DNA of 64,000 nucleotides, from the NCBI GenBank assembly GCA_017305535.1, contig JAFKKN010000011.1:157386-221385 (forward strand), in the 5' to 3' direction. Positions 1 through 8,278 of this stretch are shown one piece after another. The position numbers were made by a program, and so were the translations under genes. The stretch is from Hyphomicrobiales bacterium (lineage in GTDB: Bacteria; Pseudomonadota; Alphaproteobacteria; Rhizobiales; Xanthobacteraceae). The notes beneath the pieces are model-generated. The model was not told the DNA's origin and did no database searches. It was given only the letters and a program-made list of their open reading frames with translations. How positions within the stretch are numbered: position 1 is the first letter of the stretch; the number at the start of each line of letters is the position of its first letter.

Positions 1-1
1 T

Positions 2-1030
2 GGCGTGGATGGTCGCAAGATCGAGCTGGTGATCGAAGATACGCAAGGACTGCCTGAAAAGGCGCGCTCGGCCGTCGAGAAGCTGGCGACGCGCGACAAG
101 GTGGTCGCGATCACCGGCGAGCACCAGAGCTCAGCCGCCTTGGCCGGTATCGAGGTCGCGCACCGCTACAAGATCCCCTACATCAACACCAACGGTTGGT
201 CCGACGTCATTCGCGAGAAGGGTTATCCGGAAGTCTTCAATCCGGGCAATTATAACAGCCGTGTCGGCAGCGCGGCCGCGCAAACGATGAAGGAGCTTGG
301 CGTCAAGCGCGTCGTTTCCATCGCCGAGAACACCGACTACGGCATCGGCCTTGCGAAGGCGATCGGGGAAGCGCTGAAGAAGGTCGCGCCCGACGTTCAA
401 TACAAGTACGAGACGCTGGATCGGGCTTCGAAGGATTTCTTGCCGGCGATTTTGCCGATGCGCGCCAATGCGCCCGACGCCATCATCAACCTGATGCTGC
501 CGCCGGCCGCTTACATCATGATGAACCAGCTTTATGAGCAAGGCGTTGCGCCGTCGGCGAAGACCTGGCTCTATGACGGTTCGGGCCTCGCCGACTATCC
601 GGACTTCTGGCAGAATGTGAAGGAAGCCGGCAAGGGAATGCTGGTGTTCGGCCTCTATCATCCGAAGATGGCGCAGCCGGCGCTCGGCAAGCAGGTCGGC
701 GAAGCCTACACCGCGAAGACCAAGAACGAGCCGAACCGCCTGCTGTTCCAGGCTGCCGACTCGCTGTTCCTGATCGCCGACGCGGTGAAGCGCGCCAAGT
801 CGACCGATTCCGAAGCGCTGATCAAGGCATTGGGTGAAACCAAGTACACTGGTACGCGCGGCGAGATCACCTTCTCCAAGGACAAGGGCTACGCGTTCAA
901 TCAGTGGCTGGATGTACCTTACGTGACGTTCCAGCTCACCGAGGTGAACCAGAAGGTGGGCGATTCCGCGCTGGTGTCGCAGGCCGGGCAACCGCTCGAC
1001 CCGGCCAAGCTCTGGAAGCCCGCGAAGTAA
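2..1030 (+). CDS. Liv-type ABC transporter substrate-binding protein, 5'-truncated by window
   Basis: Periplasmic binding protein of the branched-chain amino acid (HAAT) family, which captures a small amino acid or carboxylate for the permeases encoded just downstream. The reading frame is already open at the window edge and begins inside the mature protein, with Gly-Val-Asp-Gly-Arg-Lys followed by IELVIEDTQ, typical of the first domain of LivK-like proteins. The signal peptide and the first few dozen residues lie outside the window. About 342 residues are visible, ending at a TAA. The next gene starts 33 bases on and encodes LivH, so this is the first visible gene of a Liv operon. The family is clear; the substrate cannot be read from sequence. 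Confidence 0.9.
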   Translation, partial: GVDGRKIELVIEDTQGLPEKARSAVEKLATRDKVVAITGEHQSSAALAGIEVAHRYKIPYINTNGWSDVIREKGYPEVFNPGNYNSRVGSAAAQTMKELGVKRVVSIAENTDYGIGLAKAIGEALKKVAPDVQYKYETLDRASKDFLPAILPMRANAPDAIINLMLPPAAYIMMNQLYEQGVAPSAKTWLYDGSGLADYPDFWQNVKEAGKGMLVFGLYHPKMAQPALGKQVGEAYTAKTKNEPNRLLFQAADSLFLIADAVKRAKSTDSEALIKALGETKYTGTRGEITFSKDKGYAFNQWLDVPYVTFQLTEVNQKVGDSALVSQAGQPLDPAKLWKPAK

Positions 1031-1063
1031 GCGCGGGCTGACAAATCCCCAGAGCTGAAAAAC

Positions 1064-1960
1064 ATGAGTGGTATCGACGTCGATCTCGCGGTGAACGGCC
1101 TCATTACGGGGCTGTTCTACGCATTGATGGCTATCGGCTTGTCGCTGATCTTCGGCATCCTGAAGATCGTGAACTTTGCCCATGGCGAATTCTATATGGT
1201 CGGCGCCTATGCCTACACGTTGATCGCGCTGGCGCTCGGTGTGCCGGTGTGGATCGCGTTGCCGCTGGCCTTCGTGGTCGGCGCGCTGCTCGGCTGGCTG
1301 ACGGAGCGGACGCTGATGCGCCCGCTCTATGCCGGCTACACCTCATGGGGACTGATGCGTGACGAATACGCGGTGATCGTCACCTTTGGCCTCTCGCTGT
1401 TCCTCATCAACCTGGTCGACAAGGTCGTTGGACCTTATGCCTATCGGGGCCCGCCGCTGGTGGAGACCAGCCGCGTCGTGCTCGGCCCCGTGTTGATCAG
1501 CGGCCATCGGCTGCTCGCCGCCGGCATCGCCATCGCGGTGATCGCCGTCACGGCCGCACTGATCAAGTGGTCGTTCTGGGGGCAGCAGATCCGCGCGGTG
1601 TCGCAGAACCGGCTCGGCGCGTCGCTTGCCGGCATCGATACAGCCAAGGCGAGCGTGATCGTCTTCATGCTGTCGGGCGGTCTCGCGGCTTTCGCCGGCG
1701 CACTGTTGTCGCCGGTGATCAATGCCTCGCCTGACGTCGGCATCTTCCCGGCGATCAAGTCCTACATCATCGTGGTGCTGGGCGGCATGGGCTCGGTGCC
1801 CGGCGCGATCATCGCCAGCCTGTTCCTGGGCGTGATCGAGAGTTTCGGTGCGGTCTACATCTCGTTCCAATATCGCGATGCGTTCGGTCTGATCCTGCTG
1901 ATGCTGTTCCTGCTGTTCCGTCCGCAAGGTTTGTTTGGTGAAAAAGGGCGGGAGGTGTGA
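1064..1960 (+). CDS. livH: Liv-type ABC transporter permease (LivH family)
   Basis: Inner-membrane permease of a HAAT transporter, 298 residues, the usual LivH length. The N-terminus (NGLITGLFYALMAIGLSLIF) and the following IVNFAHGEF segment are the LivH signature, and hydrophobic helices run through the whole protein. The C-terminal VVLGGMGSVPGAIIASLFLG is the conserved loop that contacts the ATPase. It pairs with the LivM permease that follows, and their reading frames overlap at TGA/ATG, so translation is probably coupled. The symbol denotes the family, not proven leucine transport. Confidence 0.93.
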   Translation: MSGIDVDLAVNGLITGLFYALMAIGLSLIFGILKIVNFAHGEFYMVGAYAYTLIALALGVPVWIALPLAFVVGALLGWLTERTLMRPLYAGYTSWGLMRDEYAVIVTFGLSLFLINLVDKVVGPYAYRGPPLVETSRVVLGPVLISGHRLLAAGIAIAVIAVTAALIKWSFWGQQIRAVSQNRLGASLAGIDTAKASVIVFMLSGGLAAFAGALLSPVINASPDVGIFPAIKSYIIVVLGGMGSVPGAIIASLFLGVIESFGAVYISFQYRDAFGLILLMLFLLFRPQGLFGEKGREV

Positions 1961-2943
1961 TGGCGCCGTCATCTGCAACTTCGCCCGCGGGCAATCGCTC
2001 CGGCGCGCAACTCTCCAACACCAAAACCACGGTGGAATTTCGCGCCGCGCTGGTGGCGATGGCTATCGTCGCGCTGATCCCGCTCGGCGTCAGCAATCCC
2101 TATTGGCTCGGCGTGCTGATCGTCTCGATGTATTTCGCGATCCTCGCGGGGGCCTGGAATCTGCTGGCGGGCTATACCGGGCAGTTCTCGCTGGCGCCGG
2201 CAACCTTCGCCATGATCGGCGCTTACACCACGGGCCTGCTCAATCATTATTTCGGTGTGCCGCCGCTGCTCGGCATTGTCGCGGCCGTGGTGGTATCGGG
2301 GCTGGTGGGGCTGCTGCTCGGCCGCGCCGTGCTGCGGCTTGTCGGGCCGTATCTCGCGCTCACTACGTTGAGCTTTGCCGAGATCATGCGCCTCGTCGCC
2401 TCGAACTCGATCGATATCACGCGTGGCGATCTTGGGCTTGGCGTCGCCGGGCTGCTCGATAGCCGGGTCGGCTGGTACTACCTGTTCCTTGGCGCGCTGG
2501 TGGCGCTGCTGGTCTTGTTCTACATGCTGCTGCGCTCCAAGGCGGGGTTGTTCCTGCAGGCGATCCGCGATGACGAGGTCGCGGCGCGTCGCGCCGGCGT
2601 CAACGTCGTGTTCTGGAAGACGGCGGCGTTCGCCATCTCGGCGGCGGCGTCTGGTTTCGCCGGCGCGCTCTACGCGCACTTCGCCGAACTGGTGACGCCC
2701 GAACTCGGTTTGATCGGCCAGACCGGTCTGATCGTCAGCATGACGGTAATCGGCGGCATGGGCACGCTGGCAGGCCCGCTGGTCGCGGCGTTTTTGGTTT
2801 ACGTGCTGTCGGAATGGCTGCGCGACGTCGGCGGCTATCAGCTCGTTGTGTTCGCCGCGCTGGTCGTCATCTTCGCGCGCTTCTTCCGCGAAGGTCTGTG
2901 GGGATTGGCTAGGGCGGCCGTGCAACGCTGGGGGCGGGCATGA
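1960..2943 (+). CDS. livM: Liv-type ABC transporter permease (LivM family)
   Basis: Second inner-membrane permease of the first Liv transporter, about 327 residues. I chose the ATG at 1960, which overlaps the livH stop, because GGGAGG at 1949-1954 is correctly spaced for it; a GTG at 1957 is also open but sits too close to that site. LivM hallmarks are the LAGYTGQFSLAPATF segment, the GPYLALTTLSFAEI segment and the late VIGGMGTLAGPLVAAFLVY loop. The N-terminal 25 residues are polar and variable. The next gene overlaps by four bases (ATGA), as expected in a tightly coupled operon. Confidence 0.92.
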   Translation: MAPSSATSPAGNRSGAQLSNTKTTVEFRAALVAMAIVALIPLGVSNPYWLGVLIVSMYFAILAGAWNLLAGYTGQFSLAPATFAMIGAYTTGLLNHYFGVPPLLGIVAAVVVSGLVGLLLGRAVLRLVGPYLALTTLSFAEIMRLVASNSIDITRGDLGLGVAGLLDSRVGWYYLFLGALVALLVLFYMLLRSKAGLFLQAIRDDEVAARRAGVNVVFWKTAAFAISAAASGFAGALYAHFAELVTPELGLIGQTGLIVSMTVIGGMGTLAGPLVAAFLVYVLSEWLRDVGGYQLVVFAALVVIFARFFREGLWGLARAAVQRWGRA

Positions 2944-3659
2944 CACTTCTGTCCGTACGAGGCGTCACCAAGCGGTTCGGCGGTCTCACCGCCGTGAACG
3001 ATGTCTCGTTCGATGTCGCTGCGGGCGAACTCGTAGGGCTGATCGGCCCCAACGGCTCAGGCAAGACCACGCTGCTCAATATTCTCAGCGGTCTGGCGGA
3101 TCCAGACAGCGGCGAAATCCTGCTCGACAATGTGCCGTGCCAGGGCCTGACGCCGGAACGGCTCGCGCATCGCGGCGTGATGCGCATGTTCCAGCTCACC
3201 CGCGTATTTCGCCGCATGAACGTCATCGACAACTTGCTGGTGGCGGGCCGCGCGCTGGGGCTTGGCGCCGATGAGGCATTGACGCGTGCGAACGCGTTGA
3301 TCAGCGAATTACGGCTCGACGTGATCCGCCATCTCGATGCCGGGCAGCTCTCCGGCGGACAGATGAAATTGCTGGAATTTGGCGTCTGCTTCATGGTGCC
3401 GCCACGCATCGCGCTGCTGGACGAACCGTTCGCCGCCGTGCATCCGACCATGAAGGAGATCATGGGCGACTTCATTCGTTCGCGTCACGAGAAAGGGCAG
3501 ACGTTTATCTTGGTCAGTCACGACATGCCGGTGGTGGTCGAGCTCTGTCCGCGTGCGGTGTGCATGAACGCAGGCGCTGTCGTCATCGACGCGACTACGC
3601 GCGAAGTGTTGAACGATCCGCGCGTCATCGAAGCCTATCTCGGAGGGCAGGCGGCATGA
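2940..3659 (+). CDS. livG: Liv-type ABC transporter ATP-binding protein (LivG family)
   Basis: Cytoplasmic ATPase that powers the permease pair, 239 residues. Visible motifs are Walker A GPNGSGKTT (about residue 37), the ABC signature LSGGQMK (about 138) and Walker B IALLDEP (about 157), followed by a switch His in VSHDMP. The C-terminus RVIEAYLGG is the usual LivG ending. It starts at an ATGA overlap with livM and overlaps livF in the same way. LivG and LivF are expected to form a heterodimer. Confidence 0.93.
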   Translation: MTLLSVRGVTKRFGGLTAVNDVSFDVAAGELVGLIGPNGSGKTTLLNILSGLADPDSGEILLDNVPCQGLTPERLAHRGVMRMFQLTRVFRRMNVIDNLLVAGRALGLGADEALTRANALISELRLDVIRHLDAGQLSGGQMKLLEFGVCFMVPPRIALLDEPFAAVHPTMKEIMGDFIRSRHEKGQTFILVSHDMPVVVELCPRAVCMNAGAVVIDATTREVLNDPRVIEAYLGGQAA

Positions 3660-4399
3660 GCGCTGTACTGACCCTCGATCACGTCACCGCTGGCTACAGC
3701 GTTGATATTGACGTGCTGCGCGATCTCAGCCTCAACGTCGATGCCGGCCGCATCACCGGCCTGATCGGGCTTAACGGCGCCGGTAAGTCGACGGTGATGA
3801 AGGCGATCTGCGGGTTCCTCAAGCCGAAGGCCGGCAAGGTCGTTTATGAGGGCAACGACATCACCGGGCTTGAGCCGCATAAATTGAGCGCGCGCGGGAT
3901 CTGGTACATCCCGCAGGAATCCAGCCTGTTTCCGTTCATGACGGTGACAGAAAATCTGCGGCTGCCGCTGGAAAGTCTGTCGCGCGCGACCGGCACACCG
4001 GCGCGAAACGAAATCGAGCAACGCTTCGAGGCGATGCTGGAAAAATTTCCGGCGCTGCGGCCGAAGCTGCGCGCCCAAGCCGGCGATCTCTCCGGCGGCC
4101 AGCAGAAGATGGTGGAGTTCGCCAAGGCGTGGCTGATGCGGCCGCGTCTTTGCCTGATCGACGAACCTTCGATCGGCCTCGCACCGAAGATCGTCGAAGA
4201 GGTGTTCGAGTGGATACGCCTCTTTGCCGCCGAAGAGATGGCGATTCTGCTGGTCGACCACAACGTGCGGCGCGTGATTGCGATGTCGCATCGCATTTAC
4301 GTGTTGAGTCTAGGTGAGATCACCGCCTCCGGAGAGCCCGCCGATTTCGCCGGCGACCTGCATGAGCAGGTCAAACAATGGCTCGGCATCAATTTCTGA
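3656..4399 (+). CDS. livF: Liv-type ABC transporter ATP-binding protein (LivF family)
   Basis: Second ATPase of the first Liv transporter, 247 residues. The frame is open further upstream, but the ATG at 3656 overlaps the livG stop and yields the normal LivF N-terminus SAVLTLDHVTAGYS. Walker A reads GLNGAGKST, the signature LSGGQQKM, and Walker B LCLIDEPSIGL. The protein ends in the LivF-type tail HEQVKQWLGINF. The downstream AllA-like gene begins one base after the stop, so the operon continues beyond the transporter. Confidence 0.92.
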   Translation: MSAVLTLDHVTAGYSVDIDVLRDLSLNVDAGRITGLIGLNGAGKSTVMKAICGFLKPKAGKVVYEGNDITGLEPHKLSARGIWYIPQESSLFPFMTVTENLRLPLESLSRATGTPARNEIEQRFEAMLEKFPALRPKLRAQAGDLSGGQQKMVEFAKAWLMRPRLCLIDEPSIGLAPKIVEEVFEWIRLFAAEEMAILLVDHNVRRVIAMSHRIYVLSLGEITASGEPADFAGDLHEQVKQWLGINF

Positions 4400-4400
4400 A

Positions 4401-4916
4401 ATGACGGGCACGCAAAATCCTCTCCGTCTCCGCGCCGCGCCGCTGACGGCGGAAGGATTCGCGCCGTTCGGTTCGCTGGCGGCGATCGACGCGTCTGGTG
4501 GGGGCGCTGTTAATCAGGGTCGTGGCCGCCGCATTCCCGGCATCGGCGATCTGATGCACGATGCCGCTGCCGCGCGACCGGTGCTCGATGCCTATCATCT
4601 TAAGCCATCGTCGCTGCCGTTCACGCTGGCGTGCTTCGAACGTCATGTGCTGACGTCGCAGGTGTTCATTCCGATCCGCTGCGCGCAGCTTTTGCTGGCG
4701 GTGGCGCCTGACGATGCGAACGGGCATCCGGATGTCGCGCGGGCGCGAGCGTTTGTCACCGGTGATAATGCCATCATCCACTATCGCGCGGGCGTGTGGC
4801 ATTCGCCATTGATCGCGCTCGATGGCCCTGCTTCGCTATCGATGCTGATGTGGGAAGCGGGCGACGCCCGCGACTGCGAAGAAGTTGTCCCGCCTGTGGG
4901 ACTTGAGATCGTATAG
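4401..4916 (+). CDS. Ureidoglycolate lyase family protein (AllA-like)
   Basis: A 171-residue protein that matches the AllA family in full length. AllA cleaves ureidoglycolate to glyoxylate and urea in purine-derived allantoin catabolism. Recognisable family segments are CFERHVLTSQVFIPI, GVWHSPLIALDG and the C-terminal DCEEV. The ATG at 4401 is one base after the livF stop. A longer in-frame start inside livF exists but is less likely. Its position in an operon with a Liv transporter and an ornithine-cyclodeaminase homologue suggests catabolism of an imported nitrogenous compound. Whether the substrate is ureidoglycolate itself is uncertain, since no other allantoin genes are visible. Confidence 0.8.
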   Translation: MTGTQNPLRLRAAPLTAEGFAPFGSLAAIDASGGGAVNQGRGRRIPGIGDLMHDAAAARPVLDAYHLKPSSLPFTLACFERHVLTSQVFIPIRCAQLLLAVAPDDANGHPDVARARAFVTGDNAIIHYRAGVWHSPLIALDGPASLSMLMWEAGDARDCEEVVPPVGLEIV

Positions 4917-4947
4917 CTGTCTATAAGATGAAACCCTTGGAGAAACG

Positions 4948-5892
4948 ATGCGGATAGTCAGCGACGTCGAGGTAGCGAATGCGCTGTCCTTTTCTGTGTT
5001 GATCGCGGCGATGGAGGCTGCACATCGACGGACCAAGATCGAAATTCTCGACGGATTCATGGGCAACGAGGCGGCGCAATATGTGATCCGCAGCGCGGTC
5101 GATCCCGGCCGCTATATGCTCAGCAAGATGTTCACCAGCTTCCCATCCAATCTCGCCGCGGGCACGTCGCCGGCGGTGCAGGCGGTCTGCGTGCTGTTTG
5201 ATGGCACCAACGGACGGCCGCTGGCGGTGATCGACGGCACTTCGATCACCCATTGGCGCACCGCAGCGGATTCGGCGCTGGGCGCCAAGCTGCTCGCCAA
5301 TCCGGAACCGGAGACGATGCTGGTGGTCGGCGCCGGCAAGATGTCGTGGTGGCTGGCGCAGGCACATCGCGTGGTGCGGCCCTCGCTCGCGCGCGTACTG
5401 ATTTGGAATCGCAATCAAACGCGCGCCTCCGAACTGGCGGATCGCTTGGCGCGGGACGGTATCCGGGCGGAGGTTGTCACCGATCTCGACGCGGCAACGC
5501 GCGAGGCCGATTTGATATCGGCCTGCACGCGCTCCCATACGCCGCTGATCAAGGGCGCAAACCTCAAACCCGGCGTCCATCTCGATCTGGTGGGCGGCTA
5601 TACGCCGCAGACCCGCGAGGCGGATGACGAGGCCGTGCGGTGCGCGCGGGTTTTCGTCGACCGTCGCGAAAGCGCATTTCACGGTGTCGGCGATATTCTT
5701 CAACCGATCGCTGATGGCGTGATGACCGAGGCCGATGTGCTTGGCGATCTTTACGATCTTGCCGGTGGCGCGGTGACCGGGCGTGTCGCCGCAGGCGACA
5801 TCACGTTTTTCAAAAATGCCGGCGGTGGTCATCTTGATCTGATGACCTGTGAGACAGTGTTCGAGCAGGTTGGCGGTAGGCCGGAGCGGTAG
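4948..5892 (+). CDS. Ornithine cyclodeaminase / mu-crystallin family protein
   Basis: A 314-residue NAD(P)-dependent enzyme of the OCD/mu-crystallin family, whose members include ornithine cyclodeaminase, alanine dehydrogenase and cyclic ketimine reductases. THWRTAADSALGAKLLA is the conserved family segment, and GAGKMS (about residue 130) is the dinucleotide-binding loop. The last visible gene of the first operon, it begins 31 bases after the AllA-like stop with GGAGAAACG just upstream of the ATG. Co-transcription with a Liv transporter fits processing of an imported amino or imino acid. The specific reaction cannot be assigned. Confidence 0.85.
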   Translation: MRIVSDVEVANALSFSVLIAAMEAAHRRTKIEILDGFMGNEAAQYVIRSAVDPGRYMLSKMFTSFPSNLAAGTSPAVQAVCVLFDGTNGRPLAVIDGTSITHWRTAADSALGAKLLANPEPETMLVVGAGKMSWWLAQAHRVVRPSLARVLIWNRNQTRASELADRLARDGIRAEVVTDLDAATREADLISACTRSHTPLIKGANLKPGVHLDLVGGYTPQTREADDEAVRCARVFVDRRESAFHGVGDILQPIADGVMTEADVLGDLYDLAGGAVTGRVAAGDITFFKNAGGGHLDLMTCETVFEQVGGRPER

Positions 5893-5939
5893 CGCAACAG
5901 CGACGAGAGCAGGTCTTGTTTGGATAGAATCAACGATGT

Positions 5940-5969
5940 GTCATGGCCGGGACAAGGCGAGGCATGACG
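5940..5969. repeat. Degenerate copy of the atggccgg-type intergenic hairpin repeat
   Basis: A short imperfect palindrome with gtcatggccgg on the left and gcatgac on the right, between convergent genes. It resembles the better-preserved copies near 24.2, 32.6, 36.7 and 37.8 kb. The rest of this 235-base gap holds the terminator and hairpin listed next. Confidence 0.4.
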
Positions 5970-6010
5970 GATTTGAGTGCCTTCGTTAAAGTGTGAGACG
6001 CTCTCGCGAA

Positions 6011-6052
6011 AATAAGAAGCCCCGCGTCCAGCGTATTGGGGGCGGGGCTTCT
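6011..6052 (-). terminator. Probable intrinsic terminator of the second Liv operon
   Basis: Perfect 11-base inverted repeat, AGAAGCCCCGC at 6015-6025 and GCGGGGCTTCT at 6042-6052, with a 16-base loop. Read on the minus strand, the stem is followed by TATTTT, so it should end transcription of the binding-protein gene that stops at 6128. Confidence 0.65.
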
Positions 6053-6084
6053 CAGGGTGCTCACGAAGACTTTTGGCTATCATC

Positions 6085-6113
6085 GTTGTGGTCGGGAAAA
6101 GCCCGGCCACAAC
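6085..6113. repeat. Hairpin repeat 3' of the second Liv operon
   Basis: Two 12-base arms (GTTGTGGTCGGG and CCCGGCCACAAC, one imperfect pair) around a short AAAAG loop, 14 bases beyond the stop of the minus-strand binding-protein gene. Its core resembles the ggccgg hairpin family elsewhere in the window. It may also stabilise or help terminate the transcript. Confidence 0.5.
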
Positions 6114-6127
6114 GTCCACCTTGCCGC

Positions 6128-7375
6128 TTACTTGTTCGCGTCGGACTTGGCGTAGGCGGCCGACTGCTCCTTCACGACGCTCCACACTTCTTCCGGGAAC
6201 GAGGCGATCCAGTCGGTCTGCGGCACCCACTTGGTGCCGTCCCACATTTCGATGCGGGTCTTGCCGCCGCCGCCGTGATCAGACGCTGTCACCGTCACCG
6301 GCGCCATCAGGCCGTTGGCGTCGAAGCCCTTGATGCTCTCGAGGCCGTCCTTGAGCTTTTGCGGGGTGAGCGGCCAGCCGTCCTTCTTGATGGCGAGGCG
6401 CGCGCCTTCGAAGCCGATCGACCAGATCGCGAGGCCGGTGTTGTAGTACACGTCCTCGAGGTTCTTGCGGTCGCCGTTGCCCTTACCCTTGTCGTAGAGC
6501 TCCTTGATGATCTCCTGAACCAGCGGCTGGGTCGAGCCACCAGCGACGTTGGTGCCACGCTTGATGCCCTTGGCCGCGTCGGCGCCGATGTTCTTGATAT
6601 CGACTTCGTTGAGCCAGTTTACCGCGATGTACTTGTCGATCGAGATGCCGTTGCGCTTCATCTCGCGCGAGGCAATCACGTGCATGTTCGACAGGCTCCA
6701 GCTGATGATCCAGTCCGGATTGAAGCGGCGCACCTGGGTCCAGGCGGAGGCCTGGTCGTTGCCCGGCAGCGGGTAGGGGAACAGTTGCAGGTCGAAGCCT
6801 TCCTTCTGCGCCAGCGTCTTCAGGATGCCGATCGGCTCCTGGCCGAACGGATAGTCGACGTAGACGAAGGCGATCTTCACGCCCTTCAGGCTGCCCTTGG
6901 ACTGCTGCTTGATGTAGCCGATGTCGTTGGCGGCCTGGCCCCAATAGGTCGGGCCGATCGGGAACACCCACTTGAAGACGTCGCCGTCCACCGCGTCGCC
7001 GCGGCCGGCCAGCGATTGCATCAGGATGTTGCCGTCCTTCATGACGCGCGGAAGCACCGCGCGCGACACCGGCGTCGACAGCATGTCGAACACCATCACG
7101 CCCTCGCGCTTCAGGCGTTCGTAGCATTCGATGCCGCGCTGCGGCTCGTTGCCGTGGTCCTGCACGATCACCTCGATCGGATGACCTTCGAGGCCGCCCT
7201 TGGCGTTGAGCAGTTCGGCATAGTCCTTGGCGGCCTGCGCGACCTGCGGGGTGACGAAGGTGTAGGCCTTTGTCAGGTCATAACACAGCGCGAACTTCAC
7301 CGGATCGGCGGCGTGCGCGGCCATGCTGCTGGTCAGCATCAGCGCGAGGCCGCCGATGATCGATCTTAGTTTCAT
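6128..7375 (-). CDS. Liv-type ABC transporter substrate-binding protein
   Basis: Periplasmic binding protein, 415 residues from the ATG at 7375. That start is supported by a GGGAGG sequence just upstream and by a clear signal peptide (LALMLTSSMAAHA then AD, cleavage near residue 23). A longer frame upstream adds a charged stretch that would bury the signal. The mature part begins VKFALCYDLTKAY, typical of the longer binding proteins associated with aromatic and other carboxylic acids rather than simple amino acids. It is last in an operon with livF, livM, livH, an acyl-CoA synthetase and livG, which argues for an organic acid activated to a CoA ester on entry. Confidence 0.9.
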   Translation of the reverse strand: MKLRSIIGGLALMLTSSMAAHAADPVKFALCYDLTKAYTFVTPQVAQAAKDYAELLNAKGGLEGHPIEVIVQDHGNEPQRGIECYERLKREGVMVFDMLSTPVSRAVLPRVMKDGNILMQSLAGRGDAVDGDVFKWVFPIGPTYWGQAANDIGYIKQQSKGSLKGVKIAFVYVDYPFGQEPIGILKTLAQKEGFDLQLFPYPLPGNDQASAWTQVRRFNPDWIISWSLSNMHVIASREMKRNGISIDKYIAVNWLNEVDIKNIGADAAKGIKRGTNVAGGSTQPLVQEIIKELYDKGKGNGDRKNLEDVYYNTGLAIWSIGFEGARLAIKKDGWPLTPQKLKDGLESIKGFDANGLMAPVTVTASDHGGGGKTRIEMWDGTKWVPQTDWIASFPEEVWSVVKEQSAAYAKSDANK

Positions 7376-7455
7376 ATGAATGTCCTCCCTTGTTCGGACG
7401 GTGGAATGGTCGTTTCTTGGTTTCGGCTTGGGGGTGAGTTTGGCAGGCGCCCGGC

Positions 7456-8271
7456 TCACGTCAACCAGCGTTTGCGCCGGCGATAGTGCTTGATGTCGCG
7501 GAAATTCTTGTTTTCCGCGCCTCCGAGATAGAACTCCTGAATGTCAGGGTTCTTCTTCAGCGCCTCGGCGGTGTCGTGCATGACGATACGGCCGCTTTCG
7601 ATCAGATAGCCGTGCGAGACGATTTCCAGCGCGGCGATGGCGTTCTGTTCGACCAGCAGCACCGAAAGGCCTTCCTCGCGGTTGATGCGGCTGAGGATCT
7701 GGAAAATCTCGGCGACCAGGAACGGCGCCAGGCCGAGACTGGGCTCGTCCAGCATCAACAGCTTCGGTTGTGTCATCAGTGCGCGGCCGATCGCCAGCAT
7801 CTGCTGCTCGCCGCCGGAGAGGTAGCCGGCGGCGCTGCCGCGGCGTTCGAACAGGCGCGGGAAGTAGCTGTAGACGCGATCCTTGTTGCGCGCGGCGTCG
7901 TGGCGGCTGCGCACAGCCGAGGCCGCGATCAGGTTTTCGTCCGGCGTGAGATGCTCGAACACGCGACGGCCTTCCAGCACATGCGCGATGCCAAGCTTGA
8001 CGCGATCCTGCGGCATCAGGCCGCTGATGTTTTGGTCCTGGAATTTCACCTCGCCACGGCGCACTTCGCCGCGCTCGGCCGCGAGCAGGCCGCTGATCGA
8101 CTTCAGGGTGGTGCTCTTGCCGGCGCCGTTCGCGCCGAGCAGCGCCACCATGCCGCCTTTCGGAACAACCAGCGACACGCCCTTGATGGCCAGCGAAACG
8201 TAGTCGTAGACCACCTCGACGTTGTTGAGCGTCAAAACCTCTTCGATCGTATTTTCGGTCATGGCTGTCAT
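7456..8271 (-). CDS. livF: Liv-type ABC transporter ATP-binding protein (LivF family)
   Basis: ATPase of the second Liv transporter, 271 residues. Walker A is GANGAGKST, the signature is LSGGEQQML, and Walker B is LLMLDEPSLGLAP. The C-terminus carries a basic extension after the usual FYLGG ending (residues about 256-271, rich in Lys and Arg), a feature often seen when the binding protein follows directly. The gene lies between livM and the binding-protein gene. An internal ATG three codons in is an alternative start. Confidence 0.9.
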   Translation of the reverse strand: MTAMTENTIEEVLTLNNVEVVYDYVSLAIKGVSLVVPKGGMVALLGANGAGKSTTLKSISGLLAAERGEVRRGEVKFQDQNISGLMPQDRVKLGIAHVLEGRRVFEHLTPDENLIAASAVRSRHDAARNKDRVYSYFPRLFERRGSAAGYLSGGEQQMLAIGRALMTQPKLLMLDEPSLGLAPFLVAEIFQILSRINREEGLSVLLVEQNAIAALEIVSHGYLIESGRIVMHDTAEALKKNPDIQEFYLGGAENKNFRDIKHYRRRKRWLT

Positions 8272-8278
8272 GGTTGCG

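Noticed and set aside
5993..7369. A 458-codon plus-strand frame overlapping the second binding-protein gene
   Set aside because: It runs through the terminator and is antisense to a gene with a clear signal peptide and ribosome site.
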